Positions 8,127 to 17,718 of a stretch of 64,000 bases of DNA are shown in pieces; within the stretch, counting starts at the first letter, position 1; each line of letters starts with the position of its first letter. A program made the translations under genes and the position numbers. The notes beneath the pieces were generated by a model that was given only the letters and a program-made list of their open reading frames with translations, did not search any database and had not been told where the DNA came from. Source of the DNA: Aquiflexum lacus. GTDB lineage: Bacteria; Bacteroidota; Bacteroidia; Cytophagales; Cyclobacteriaceae. The DNA lies in NCBI RefSeq assembly GCF_015476655.1, contig NZ_JABFHF010000005.1, forward strand, positions 62,001 through 126,000, given 5' to 3'.

Positions 8127-9246
8127 TCAAGATGTGTTTAAAAGTCTCCTCCAAAGATAGGAAAAACTTCTCCGTTGAAAATTCATTGAGTCTAATTCTG
8201 CCTTTTTTAGAAAGTTCATTCCTAAGGTTTAGGTCTTCCAATAACCGAACCATGGCAGCTTGGAGTGCTTCTTTGGTGTTTTCTTCCAAAACCATGGCTG
8301 CATCTCCTGCCACTTCCATCAGTGCACCTTGCTTCGAAATGATGACCGGCAAGCCAAAAGAAAAAGCTTCCAATACCGGCAAACCAAATCCTTCATTCAG
8401 CGATGGAAAGACATAAGCAATGGCATTTTCAAAATATCCTGCTAGTTCTTCCTCAGTAACATACCCAGGGAAAATCACTTTTTCCTCTAAGTGTAGCTTT
8501 TCTACAAGATTTTTAAGGTGGTCATGATCATCCAAAGTTTTTCTGGTTCCCCTTGAACCTACCAAAACCAATTTCAGGTCTTTGTATGTTTCTTGCTGAA
8601 CAAGTTTACCAAATGCCTCGATAAGCATTCCCAGGTTTTTCCGCTTTTCCATGACTCCTACATGTAAGAAATATTGAAACTCAGGTTGATGGTTCCTGCT
8701 TTCCTTATTCGATACCAAACCTGTGGCAGGGTAAACCACTCTTTTGGAAATATTTTTGAAAGCCTCAATTTCCCTTAATCGTTCTTTGGAAAAGTTGGTG
8801 ATCGTGATGATTTCACCTTGATGCTTCAAGCCATTTTTCAAAAAGAACAAGAAAAACTTAAGCCAAAGGGCTTGGTAGTGTTCCGGACTGTCCCAAAAAA
8901 AGGTATCGTGGATGACAGAAACTTTTTTCCCACGAGACCATATGGGACTGAGTATATCAGGACTGAAAACCAAGTCAGCTTGATGGTAATAGGATAGTAA
9001 AGGCAGGATAACCTGTTTTCTGAAAAAATAGAGCAACTGAAATAGGAGGTTTTTCCACTTTGATGTATTACCCCTAAAGTATTTCTTGGTTTTGGTCAAT
9101 TGGTAATCGGGACTGATGATATATTCAAAGTCTGTTTCTTTCCTCCTTAATATCTCCTCACAGAGCGAGGTAATATAGGTTCTGATACCTGTCTGCGCCA
9201 CATGCAGGTAGTAGACGTCGATAAGAATCCTAGGCTTTTTCATCAC
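8119..9246 (-). CDS. Glycosyltransferase family 4
   Basis: This 375-residue GT-B protein has the family EX7E motif in [16 protein letters not shown] and a second-domain start [17 protein letters not shown], typical of mannosyl- or related GT4 enzymes. It is predicted to add a sugar during repeat-unit assembly. Its start overlaps the end of the upstream polymerase gene by 17 bases. A start at M2 is equally possible because the protein opens with two methionines. Confidence 0.88.
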   Translation of the reverse strand: MMKKPRILIDVYYLHVAQTGIRTYITSLCEEILRRKETDFEYIISPDYQLTKTKKYFRGNTSKWKNLLFQLLYFFRKQVILPLLSYYHQADLVFSPDILSPIWSRGKKVSVIHDTFFWDSPEHYQALWLKFFLFFLKNGLKHQGEIITITNFSKERLREIEAFKNISKRVVYPATGLVSNKESRNHQPEFQYFLHVGVMEKRKNLGMLIEAFGKLVQQETYKDLKLVLVGSRGTRKTLDDHDHLKNLVEKLHLEEKVIFPGYVTEEELAGYFENAIAYVFPSLNEGFGLPVLEAFSFGLPVIISKQGALMEVAGDAAMVLEENTKEALQAAMVRLLEDLNLRNELSKKGRIRLNEFSTEKFFLSLEETFKHILNG

Positions 9247-10627
9247 GAATCTTTGCTTTTGAGTAATGGTTCATGGCATAGCCGATCATCCACCAAGATA
9301 TCCAACTGACATAAGCATACATTTCTGCATTCGCTGTAAACAAAGGCAGCAGCATGCCGACTTTTACCGCAGCAGCTGTAAATGCCACCCGGGCGGTCAT
9401 CACATTTTCCTCCTCCCTGAAAACTTTGATGCTGTAGGAAATTCCATAAGCGAGGAGTAAAATATATAGGATCATTCCAATGAAACCCATTTGCACCCCA
9501 TAAATCAGGAATTGATTTTCTCCACCTATCCTGACCTCATCAGTTACGCTGCCCTGATTACCGCTCATGGCAAGACCTATTCCAAAAGGACTTTCAATCA
9601 TGGAATCCAAAGCCAGAAACCATTCAAGTAAGTGGCCCACACTTGAGGCATTTTGAAAGGTAATTGTATCTACTACAAAGAAATAGAAATCCTCCGAGGC
9701 GAAAAACAAGATATACACCACAAATGCCAATGCGACAACTATTCCAAACAAAATCAATTTGTACAGCCTGAACACCATGGCAATAAAGAAAATCATGACA
9801 AAAAAAGCAGCAAAAGCAGCCCTCGAAGCTGAGAAGATGAGGCTGCCCAAAGAACAAAACATGACCAATAAATAAAAGAAGCTGTATGCTCTTTTGGTCG
9901 TCAAAAACCAAATCAGCCCTGCCGCAAAACCCATCAGGACCGAACTCGCCAATTCAAGTGGGTCGGCAAAAAAAGAAGCAAATCGTTTGGTAATGGCTTG
10001 GGTTTCAAATGTCCATTGAAGTCCAAAATTTCCGCTTGGTTCAATCTGATTGATTCCCTGAATAAACATGGCATAACCCGTATAACTTTGGAGGTGCGTA
10101 TCCAAAATCCCTTCGACAATATTGAAGGCAAATGCTGCTATGGCAATGACGAAAATGATGCGAAACACATTGTTTATTTCCCGATCATTGAATGTTGTGT
10201 TTCTGCCCAAAAAATAAACCAAAGCAGGAATAAGCATATTTTTAAAGTATAACACTTTGCTGATAAAGGTAGCTTCCCCCAAAGGTAAAAACAGGTATAA
10301 AAATGCAAGCCCAATAAAAGCCGAGAAAATCATATCCACCCTGTTCAAGCGGAAGGGGTATTCAAAGATGTTTTTATGATAAAGAATAAAAAGCAAGAAG
10401 GCCAGAATGACCAAAAGGTCCTTGGTTAGTTGGAAAAAAGTAACAGGTATGCTTGAATAGGAAACCTGATAAACAATACTCAATACTGAAATGTGAAATG
10501 GGAGGTAGGCCAAGAGGAAAAACACCACATATTCCCATTTTCCTTTGAAGACCATGGCTTTGAGGGTGATGTACAGCAGCGGTACAAAACCCAATAAGAC
10601 AAAAATAAACAGCGAGTATTCTATCAA
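9230..10627 (-). CDS. O-antigen polymerase/ligase-like membrane protein (Wzy-type)
   Basis: The 465-residue protein is almost entirely hydrophobic, with about ten to twelve membrane segments and a long extracytoplasmic stretch around residues 165-225 and 315-375. The cluster FSASRAAFAAFFVMIFF in the middle resembles the Wzy_C core. It is the only candidate polymerase in the locus and sits among the glycosyltransferases, which supports assignment as the Wzy that joins repeat units in the periplasm. Sequence conservation in this family is too low for more precision; a WaaL-type ligase cannot be excluded. It overlaps its upstream neighbour by four bases (ATGA). Confidence 0.75.
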   Translation of the reverse strand: MIEYSLFIFVLLGFVPLLYITLKAMVFKGKWEYVVFFLLAYLPFHISVLSIVYQVSYSSIPVTFFQLTKDLLVILAFLLFILYHKNIFEYPFRLNRVDMIFSAFIGLAFLYLFLPLGEATFISKVLYFKNMLIPALVYFLGRNTTFNDREINNVFRIIFVIAIAAFAFNIVEGILDTHLQSYTGYAMFIQGINQIEPSGNFGLQWTFETQAITKRFASFFADPLELASSVLMGFAAGLIWFLTTKRAYSFFYLLVMFCSLGSLIFSASRAAFAAFFVMIFFIAMVFRLYKLILFGIVVALAFVVYILFFASEDFYFFVVDTITFQNASSVGHLLEWFLALDSMIESPFGIGLAMSGNQGSVTDEVRIGGENQFLIYGVQMGFIGMILYILLLAYGISYSIKVFREEENVMTARVAFTAAAVKVGMLLPLFTANAEMYAYVSWISWWMIGYAMNHYSKAKIRDEKA

Positions 10628-11526
10628 CGGTTTTCAGGCTTTTGGCAGATCAAAGTTACAGTAAACCTGATGGGGCACCTTCCTTTAACTTTTATCCCCC
10701 TGAATATATTCAATAAAAATTTACTTTTCTCTATCCCAATGATTCCGTTAGGCTTTATCCTGTTGTTTTTAAACAGGGTGTATTTGTATTTCGGAATGGG
10801 CAGGACTGTTTGGAAGTTACCAAAACCCACCTTGGAAAGTGCGGCAGTCATTTCGTAGTAGGTGGATTCATTCAAATGTCCCCCTTTTGCTTCGACTTTT
10901 CCCGAACTGGAATTATCCAATATCCGCGTGATGTCCATGGGTCCAAAAAGGCGGTTTGGCATGACCAAAATAAATTTTCCTCCCGGCACCAAACTGTCAT
11001 AGACAGATTTGAGGTGGTCATTCAAATCCAAGGGTGCCAAATGTTCAATCACATTATCCGAAAAAGCCACTTCAAACTTTTCGTCGGTTTGAAAATTGAT
11101 GATCCCAGCAGCTATAAAATTAATCTCAGGGTGTTTTTTTAGATTTTCAGGAATAAAAACATCTACACCTGTCAACTTCTTATAGGGAAGCTTTTTTTGG
11201 ATATTCATCAAGAAATGACCCTCACCGCATCCAAAATCAATAATTGATTTTCCTTTGAGTTCCTTTTCAAAAAGCGTGACCTGTGGATCTTTACTGGCAA
11301 TCTTGATTTCAAGTGAATCGTCTTCCTTTGTGGTCCTACCATAAAACTGCAGCAAGTTGCTGTAGAACTCATCATACAACTTTTCCCGCTTTTGTGCGTC
11401 TTTTTCTTGGATCAACAAGTCGTGGTACCGGTTTTCCAAAAGGAAAGCTTCTTCCAGCATTTCTGGAGAAAGCCCTATTTCTTTGGAATAAGCTTCGATA
11501 TCAGGGAATAATTTGGAAGAATTCAT
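10624..11526 (-). CDS. Class I SAM-dependent methyltransferase
   Basis: The 300-residue protein has the SAM-binding motif SIIDFGCGEGHFLMNI around residues 95-110, an acidic loop TGVDVFI and the motif IV-like strand FEVAFSDNVIEHLAPL. About 90 N-terminal residues are helical and charged. Location in the polysaccharide operon, with four-base overlaps on both sides, suggests it methylates a sugar of the repeat unit or a chain end. This is inference from context. Confidence 0.82.
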   Translation of the reverse strand: MNSSKLFPDIEAYSKEIGLSPEMLEEAFLLENRYHDLLIQEKDAQKREKLYDEFYSNLLQFYGRTTKEDDSLEIKIASKDPQVTLFEKELKGKSIIDFGCGEGHFLMNIQKKLPYKKLTGVDVFIPENLKKHPEINFIAAGIINFQTDEKFEVAFSDNVIEHLAPLDLNDHLKSVYDSLVPGGKFILVMPNRLFGPMDITRILDNSSSGKVEAKGGHLNESTYYEMTAALSKVGFGNFQTVLPIPKYKYTLFKNNRIKPNGIIGIEKSKFLLNIFRGIKVKGRCPIRFTVTLICQKPENR

Positions 11527-12449
11527 AATTTACTTTTTACAAAGAGGCCATCATAATGACCTTTTAGGATGGCCTTTACTTTATTGAATCTTCCTCTCAT
11601 CGCGAGGTATAGGACAAAGGCAGCATTCTTGATCGTTTGATATAGCAAACTTAATACAAAGGAGATCGGATTTGCATGGTTTCGGATCAAAAAGAGATGA
11701 TTCCTGGTCCGATAGTAGTGAATGATCGGGGGGATAGTGCCTTCTTTGGTTTTGATGGGTTTTATGGAAGAAGCGCCTGCCACATGGTAAATCTTTGATT
11801 GGGGAAGATAGCGCAGGTTATATCCCTGTTTTTTCATTCTCAAAGACCAATCCACATCTTCGTAGTAGGCAAAAAACCGCTCATCCAGCATTCCAATTTC
11901 CTTGATCACTTTTGCTCGGATCAGAATCGCGCATCCTGTGATCCAATGGGTGTCTTTTTCAGTTTGGTACTGACCTACATCCTCTTTGCCGATTCCAATG
12001 GACCAACTCATCTGCAACCACCTGAAATATCCCCCTCCTGCATTCCAAACTTTGTTCCTTTCCTTTTCATACATGATTTTAGGCTGAACGGCAGCATAGG
12101 TGGGGTTCCCTTTTAAGAAATCGACCAATGGTTCCAGAAAATCAGGTTCCACAATGGTGTCATTATTGAGTAGCAGTATATAATCAAATGGCTTGCCCAA
12201 GGCCCATTCCATTCCCAGGTTGTTGCCACCGGTAAATCCAAGGTTGGTATTGCTCTCAATGAATGTGATATTGGGGAATTCTGATTTTAGTTTTGTGACC
12301 GAACCGTCCACTGACCCATTGTCCACCAATATCACCTTGAAATTGGGATAGCTGACCTTGCTGAGAGAAATCAGACAGGATTGGGTCAAGGCATATCCAT
12401 TCCAATTGACAATAATGATGGCTACAGAAGGGTGGGATTTTGGATCCAT
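11523..12449 (-). CDS. Glycosyltransferase family 2
   Basis: This 308-residue GT-A enzyme has the N-terminal nucleotide-binding strand VAIIIVNWNGYALTQSCL, VILVDNGSVDGS and a DxD-like ILLLNNDTIVEPDF. It also has the ED motif of the acceptor base in FFAYYEDVDWSLRMKKQGY. It resembles the rhamnosyl- and galactofuranosyltransferase branch of GT2 (WbbL-like). It probably extends the repeat unit. It overlaps the following methyltransferase gene by four bases; a spacer of about 100 bases separates it from the flippase gene upstream. Confidence 0.88.
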   Translation of the reverse strand: MDPKSHPSVAIIIVNWNGYALTQSCLISLSKVSYPNFKVILVDNGSVDGSVTKLKSEFPNITFIESNTNLGFTGGNNLGMEWALGKPFDYILLLNNDTIVEPDFLEPLVDFLKGNPTYAAVQPKIMYEKERNKVWNAGGGYFRWLQMSWSIGIGKEDVGQYQTEKDTHWITGCAILIRAKVIKEIGMLDERFFAYYEDVDWSLRMKKQGYNLRYLPQSKIYHVAGASSIKPIKTKEGTIPPIIHYYRTRNHLFLIRNHANPISFVLSLLYQTIKNAAFVLYLAMRGRFNKVKAILKGHYDGLFVKSKL

Positions 12450-12546
12450 TCAAAAATCTGATCAATACTGATATAACTCAGGATAAGGTTGAAATATATT
12501 TTTTGGTTGAGAAGGATACTTCAAAATTAGCCTTTTCGGTGAATTT

Positions 12547-13845
12547 TTATGCTATGCTTTTCCAAAAAGCAAGAACATCGGTTCTGTTTCTGGAAAAGTT
12601 TAAAATTGTGCAGATAGCAAGAATGATCAGTTCTGTGGAAAGTAACCCAAAACACAAGCCCAAACCTCCAAAATGATAAGTCAACAATGAACAAGCGGGA
12701 AGCATGTATAGTGTGGACATCCAAGAAGACCTGAACATGAGGGACTTTTGATCTTTAACCAAAAAGACCATGACATTGGGAATGTTTAGGCATGCTAAAA
12801 ACGGGACAAACGCCAATAGCCGCATAAACTGAATAGACTCTTCCAAATAGCTTTTTGCCAGTAATTGAATAATAAAAGGTGCAAATCCAAAAGTCAGGAG
12901 TGACCCAAACAGACCTAATATGAGCGTGACGAAGTAAGATTTTTTCAGAAAGGAAAAGAATCGGGTTTTGTCAGTCTGGAAAAGACGGGCAGCATTGGGG
13001 TAAATCGCCTGAATAACCAAAGAAGGAAATAGTCGTAATACCATGGATATTCGCTCTGCCAAACTGAACATGCCGAGTGTTGCTGCTGTTGAAAAAAAAC
13101 TCAGGATGATTAGTCCGCCATTGATCGAAATATGTCCTGCCATATTTGAAAGGAAGAATAACCCATTTTCTTTGATAGAGTCAAAAACCTGTAAAAATTT
13201 TGGTTTATAGAATTTGATATTCATCTGGAAATGAATGTACAAAAGCAGCAATAGGTTGATACTTAGCCCTGTAATTCCCATAAGGAAATTCACCCAAATG
13301 GATTGTTCAGGGGAATGAATGAACAAAATGATCCCCAACAGGTACAATAATTTGCTAAAGACATTGGCAATGGAAATCACTTTCATTTTTTCCATTCCCT
13401 GAAAAAACCAAAGTGGAAGCGTGGCTTCTGAAAAAAGCAATAAGGTCGAAAACAAAAGAATCCATTGATACTCCTGAAACATCCCGATGGCAAAAATTGC
13501 AATAAGGATACACAAGCTTGCCAACATGGCCATCAGCATTTTGCTAAAAATGATATTGGAAACCAAATGCGAAAGTGCCTGCTTGTCTTGATGGTTCAAA
13601 GCGACCTCACGGGGACCACTGAGGTTGTAGCCAAATCCCACGAGGATATTGAAAAGCACGATAATCGACAGGGCCAAATTGACCAAACCGAATTGGTCCA
13701 CCCCGACGGATTGGATCAGTAAGGGAATGGTGATCAGTGAGATGATTACATTTGAGGCTTGAATGGTAGCCAAAAATGCAAAATTCTGAATGGGTTTATT
13801 TCTGATCAGATTGGAAAATGAATATGAATTTAGTTTTTCAATCAT
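12547..13845 (-). CDS. Wzx-type oligosaccharide flippase
   Basis: The 432-residue integral membrane protein has about twelve helices and the N-terminal polysaccharide-synthesis pattern (NFAFLATIQASNVIISLITIPLLI), typical of the MOP superfamily. It is expected to flip the undecaprenyl-linked repeat unit across the inner membrane. It lies between the Wzz-like gene and the glycosyltransferases on the same strand, the usual order in Wzx/Wzy-dependent loci. Confidence 0.88.
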   Translation of the reverse strand: MIEKLNSYSFSNLIRNKPIQNFAFLATIQASNVIISLITIPLLIQSVGVDQFGLVNLALSIIVLFNILVGFGYNLSGPREVALNHQDKQALSHLVSNIIFSKMLMAMLASLCILIAIFAIGMFQEYQWILLFSTLLLFSEATLPLWFFQGMEKMKVISIANVFSKLLYLLGIILFIHSPEQSIWVNFLMGITGLSINLLLLLYIHFQMNIKFYKPKFLQVFDSIKENGLFFLSNMAGHISINGGLIILSFFSTAATLGMFSLAERISMVLRLFPSLVIQAIYPNAARLFQTDKTRFFSFLKKSYFVTLILGLFGSLLTFGFAPFIIQLLAKSYLEESIQFMRLLAFVPFLACLNIPNVMVFLVKDQKSLMFRSSWMSTLYMLPACSLLTYHFGGLGLCFGLLSTELIILAICTILNFSRNRTDVLAFWKSIA

Positions 13846-13864
13846 GTCAAAAAATCAAAATTGA

Positions 13865-14935
13865 TCAGGATCCGGTGAAATGCAGGCTGTACAGTTTCCT
13901 GAAATACAAATATGCCAAAGCCAGAAAAAAGAAAATAATACCCCCAAAAACAATCCCTTTGAGGAGTTTGATTTTAGTCATTCTCAACGGTAACCTTGGT
14001 CCGTCTATGATCTGAATGAGTGGGGAATTGTTTCTATGGTTGACTTTTGCAATCTCCAGGTTTTTGGTGATTTCGGCATAGACTGCTGACGCTGCCTGAA
14101 TATCGATCTGCTTTTTTCTTCCTTCTACAGTGGCGGTTTGAAGTAGGGGATTGGGAAAAGGGATCTTATCAGCCATGCCTGCAAATTCTACCAAGTTCTC
14201 ATCCAAAACCGCCCTGACACTATCAGATTGGACCTGTAATATGCCTACATTTTCGGCAGTTTTTTTGGTCTTGGTTTCGAAGTAGAAAGAATTGACATTG
14301 TCAACCAAGGTTTCATTGAAGACCTTCGCAAAGTGTTCGTCTTTCGAACTGATATTAACCTGAATAATGCTTAGCTTTCTGTTGGGTTTTTCTACTGCCA
14401 GGTATTTTTCTCTGATGATTTTCGAAATTTCTTTGACGACTGAATCCTGGGTAACCGTAAACATCTCCCTTGAAATAGAGAAATCCATTTGGTCTAAATC
14501 TACTTTTCTTTTCCATTTATCAGAAAGCTCATTGAATTCAATGAATCTATCAATCAGCAATAATTCTGAATCGAAAGGACTCAGCAATGTTTTGCCCAAC
14601 ATATTGTCGGACTTATACAATTCCATGATGTTGTCACCTTGGAAAATCCCACTGGAAGATCCACCAAGAGAACCGATATTGATTCCCATAAGGGAGGCTA
14701 GGCCAGACATTTGATTCAAGCCGCCCATATCAGACTCTTCAAGTACAAAAGTCGTCTCGGCATGGTAAACAGGTTTTTTAATAATTGATACCAAAGCGCC
14801 AATTACTGCACCAATAATTCCTGCAAGAAATAAAAACTTCCACTTGCTGAGAAAAAACCCGATCCAAATACGGAATCTCTCCACAATCTCTTTGAAGGTG
14901 ATTTTATCATCCAAAATATGTTGTTGCCCCTTCAT
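13865..14935 (-). CDS. Wzz/GumC-type chain-length determinant (no kinase domain)
   Basis: The 356-residue protein has two membrane helices, near residues 32-52 (FLFLAGIIGAVIGALVSII) and 327-346. A periplasmic, partly coiled-coil region lies between, with the Wzz domain start VYHAETTFVLEES. There is a PL(R/K)MTKIKLLKG-type proline-rich segment before the second helix. No Walker motifs or tyrosine cluster follow, so it lacks a fused BY-kinase; none is seen elsewhere in the window either. It starts two bases after the stop of the export-protein gene. Confidence 0.88.
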   Translation of the reverse strand: MKGQQHILDDKITFKEIVERFRIWIGFFLSKWKFLFLAGIIGAVIGALVSIIKKPVYHAETTFVLEESDMGGLNQMSGLASLMGINIGSLGGSSSGIFQGDNIMELYKSDNMLGKTLLSPFDSELLLIDRFIEFNELSDKWKRKVDLDQMDFSISREMFTVTQDSVVKEISKIIREKYLAVEKPNRKLSIIQVNISSKDEHFAKVFNETLVDNVNSFYFETKTKKTAENVGILQVQSDSVRAVLDENLVEFAGMADKIPFPNPLLQTATVEGRKKQIDIQAASAVYAEITKNLEIAKVNHRNNSPLIQIIDGPRLPLRMTKIKLLKGIVFGGIIFFFLALAYLYFRKLYSLHFTGS

Positions 14936-14937
14936 GC

Positions 14938-17574
14938 TTATTCAAAATTGAGTTGTGTAATGATCAGTGCCAAAGTTGCAATGCCAGTAGTGATGCCAAT
15001 TATTTCACCGGGTCTCACAGGTAGTCTTGGTCCTTTGGTAGGGACGATGACTTCAGCCCCAGGGGCTACTGAAGGATAGGATCTGATACCCAGAAATCCT
15101 TTTGTTCTTGCCACTTCTCCATTGGCATAGACTACGTAGGTCCGCTTTCTGTTGGCCCGAATATCGTACCCACCCGCTCTATTGATGTAGTATTTCATTC
15201 CCCTATCCTTTTCATACCTCACCGTTGCAGGATAAACCACATCTCCACGCATCCTCACTGTTTGCAATTGTCTGGGAATGGAAATGATATCCCCTTCTTC
15301 CAAAATCAGGTCTTTATCGGATCCAGGATTTTTCAAGATAGATTCCAGATCAATGGCCACGGCTTCCCTTTGTTTGATTTTAATTTCACTAAGACCGCTT
15401 TTAGTCTCTGCTATTCCCGCTAAGGCTTCTCTTTTAGATTGGGTGGCGACGGCACCCTCGGTAACATCTGTCGGAGTATTTCCCAAATCTTTGAATAGAC
15501 GCTCCAACAACAATTCCTGAGCTTCGGTATTGTTGGGATCGGATTGCAATTTCACTTGAAGGTCCTGAAGGTTCCGCTGTCTTCTCAATTGTTCCGATTC
15601 CGTTTCAAAGAATTCAGTTCGACGGATTAATGTAGCACCTTTTGGATAGGCATAAGGGGTCAATCCTCCTGCCCTTTGGATCAGGTCAGAAACCCGCTCT
15701 TCTGCTGTAGTCACCGAAAAAATCCCTGGGGAATTTACCTGTCCCTCTACTTGAACCAACTTGTCCAAAGTGAAATTGGGTTTTCTCCTGACAATTACAT
15801 TATCGTAAGGGGATAGGGTAATGGGGTTTTCTTGAGGGGTGAGTTCAATATCAATGTTTACAGGAATCAGTTCAGAAAAGGTACCTACATTTACATCTTG
15901 TGATCTTCTGGCAATTTCGATGTCTTTCGCACTTGCAGATTCCCGCAATCCACCCGCAAGGATAATGAGGTCTTCAACCGTCATTTGTTTGGAGTAAGGA
16001 AAAGTACCGGGATTTCTGACCTCTCCTGTTATCTGCACATAAAATTCTTCCTGTAGGTCATATATACTCGATATCCTGACTACATCTTCCCTTTTTAATA
16101 AAATGTCTTGTGCGTCACCGCTGAGTATATCCCGGAGATTGACTGAAATGACTTCTGTACTCAGGTCATCATTTGTTCTGAGGATACTCGCCCTTTCAAG
16201 GTAAGCCTCGCCTCTGATACCGTCGGCATTTTTGATCAGTTGTCCGAGTGTAAGTCCTTCAGTCAGGGCAAAATTCCCTTCTCTGAAAACAGCCCCTTTT
16301 ATCTGTACGCGATTGGAGTATCTATCCAGAACTTTTCCGACAGTATATTGGTCACCGCCTTTGACCATAAAAATTGAGAATTGGTTATTGAAAATATCAG
16401 AGACAGCCCTTTCTTTCCCCGTAATTCTAGTTACTGAAATCCGGTCTTCGAAAGCTTCGTCAGTAAATCCCCCGGCATATTCCAGAAGCTGACTGAAATT
16501 CTCGCCTTCCTTGACTTCAAAAATTTTAGGTCTTTTTACTTCTCCCATTACTGTTACCCGGCCAAGAAATGGATCAACCATGATCACATCCTGATCTTGA
16601 AGTCTAAAATTCAAACTGGCATTTCCATTTACCAAAAAATCATAAATATCAAGTGTATTGACAACTTTTCCGTTCCGTATGACTTTAATGCTTCGCATGC
16701 TACCGTTGTCATTAGGACCTCCTGCTGCATACAATGCATTGAATACTGTACTGAAAGCACTGAGTGTAAATGTTCCGGGAAGCCTTAACTCGCCGACCAA
16801 ATGGACCTTGATTGTTCTGACATTTCCCAAGGTCAATTGCATGAAAGTTTGGGGATTGGAACCTCTCAGTTCGGTAAAAAATGAGGAAAGTCGGTTTCTG
16901 ATAATCCCTTCTGCCTCATCGATGGTTTTTCCGGAGATATTGACCGGACCGACGTTGTCCAGCAGTATAAAACCATCAGCTGTGACAATGGATTCATAAT
17001 ACTTTTCGGATTGGCCATAAACGTCTACATAAACCAAATCACCGGGCCCAAGCACATAATTTTTTGGTGTGGCAATATTCAGGTTGGGTTCAAAGGTCAA
17101 TCTCCTTTTTTTGTTGAAAAAAATATCCCCCCCAAAATACGGTGAAGGTTCTTCCTCCATCCCGATCAATTCGCTTTGTTCCTTAAAAAACCCCTGAGTG
17201 ATTTCATTCAGGTCTGCTTGTTTTCTAGGTTCTCTTTTGGAAGCAGTTGCACCTAACCTACCTCCTACAGCCGAGATGTCCATTTTCTCTACCCGTTCTT
17301 TCAATTTTTCCAGTTCAACTTCAGAGACTCCCCTTAGCCTTGCCATCTGAATAAGTTCAAACTCCGACAAGCCGGCTTCGTTGGCCCTGCGTATTAATTC
17401 CCGGATTTGAGCATCGGAAAGGTCATCTACTTTGATATTGCTGATATCTGAAATGGATTGTGCATGTATGTTTTGAGGGAAAATCCAAAGTAGTGAAAAG
17501 GCTAAAACCAAAATTCCTGTTATTTTTTTCAGGTTTTGGATAGATGAGGTATAATGGGGTAAAGATGGTGTCAT
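14938..17574 (-). CDS. Wza-type polysaccharide export protein with multiple SLBB domains
   Basis: The 878-residue protein starts with a signal peptide (hydrophobic core ILVLAFSLLWIF, predicted cleavage after NIHA; no lipobox Cys). After a charged region comes the Poly_export domain near residues 170-250 (YVLGPGDLVYVDVYGQSEKY). Several SLBB domains follow (VHLVGELRLPGTF, VTVMGEVKRPKIF, VQIKGAVFREGNF, VQITGEVRNPGTF, VQVEGQVNSPGIF, VRMRGDVVYPATV). A C-terminal hydrophobic helix lies near residue 865. It would form the outer-membrane/periplasmic export channel. It is much longer than E. coli Wza, as is common in Bacteroidota. It is the first gene of the tight minus-strand run. Confidence 0.9.
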   Translation of the reverse strand: MTPSLPHYTSSIQNLKKITGILVLAFSLLWIFPQNIHAQSISDISNIKVDDLSDAQIRELIRRANEAGLSEFELIQMARLRGVSEVELEKLKERVEKMDISAVGGRLGATASKREPRKQADLNEITQGFFKEQSELIGMEEEPSPYFGGDIFFNKKRRLTFEPNLNIATPKNYVLGPGDLVYVDVYGQSEKYYESIVTADGFILLDNVGPVNISGKTIDEAEGIIRNRLSSFFTELRGSNPQTFMQLTLGNVRTIKVHLVGELRLPGTFTLSAFSTVFNALYAAGGPNDNGSMRSIKVIRNGKVVNTLDIYDFLVNGNASLNFRLQDQDVIMVDPFLGRVTVMGEVKRPKIFEVKEGENFSQLLEYAGGFTDEAFEDRISVTRITGKERAVSDIFNNQFSIFMVKGGDQYTVGKVLDRYSNRVQIKGAVFREGNFALTEGLTLGQLIKNADGIRGEAYLERASILRTNDDLSTEVISVNLRDILSGDAQDILLKREDVVRISSIYDLQEEFYVQITGEVRNPGTFPYSKQMTVEDLIILAGGLRESASAKDIEIARRSQDVNVGTFSELIPVNIDIELTPQENPITLSPYDNVIVRRKPNFTLDKLVQVEGQVNSPGIFSVTTAEERVSDLIQRAGGLTPYAYPKGATLIRRTEFFETESEQLRRQRNLQDLQVKLQSDPNNTEAQELLLERLFKDLGNTPTDVTEGAVATQSKREALAGIAETKSGLSEIKIKQREAVAIDLESILKNPGSDKDLILEEGDIISIPRQLQTVRMRGDVVYPATVRYEKDRGMKYYINRAGGYDIRANRKRTYVVYANGEVARTKGFLGIRSYPSVAPGAEVIVPTKGPRLPVRPGEIIGITTGIATLALIITQLNFE

Positions 17575-17718
17575 TGTGTTTATTTCCTGCTTATACTTTT
17601 TTATTTCTAGTATAAACCTTGGGTATCTGCTAACTAAAATATGAGAAAATCTGCGTAAAGATAATTATTCCATGCTGTAAAGAAATATTAGCAGAATTAA
17701 ATTCAAACTAGCCGGACT

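Noticed and set aside
15278-16999. Antisense frames within the export-protein gene
   Set aside because: They are shadows of the large minus-strand gene, with unlikely amino-acid composition.
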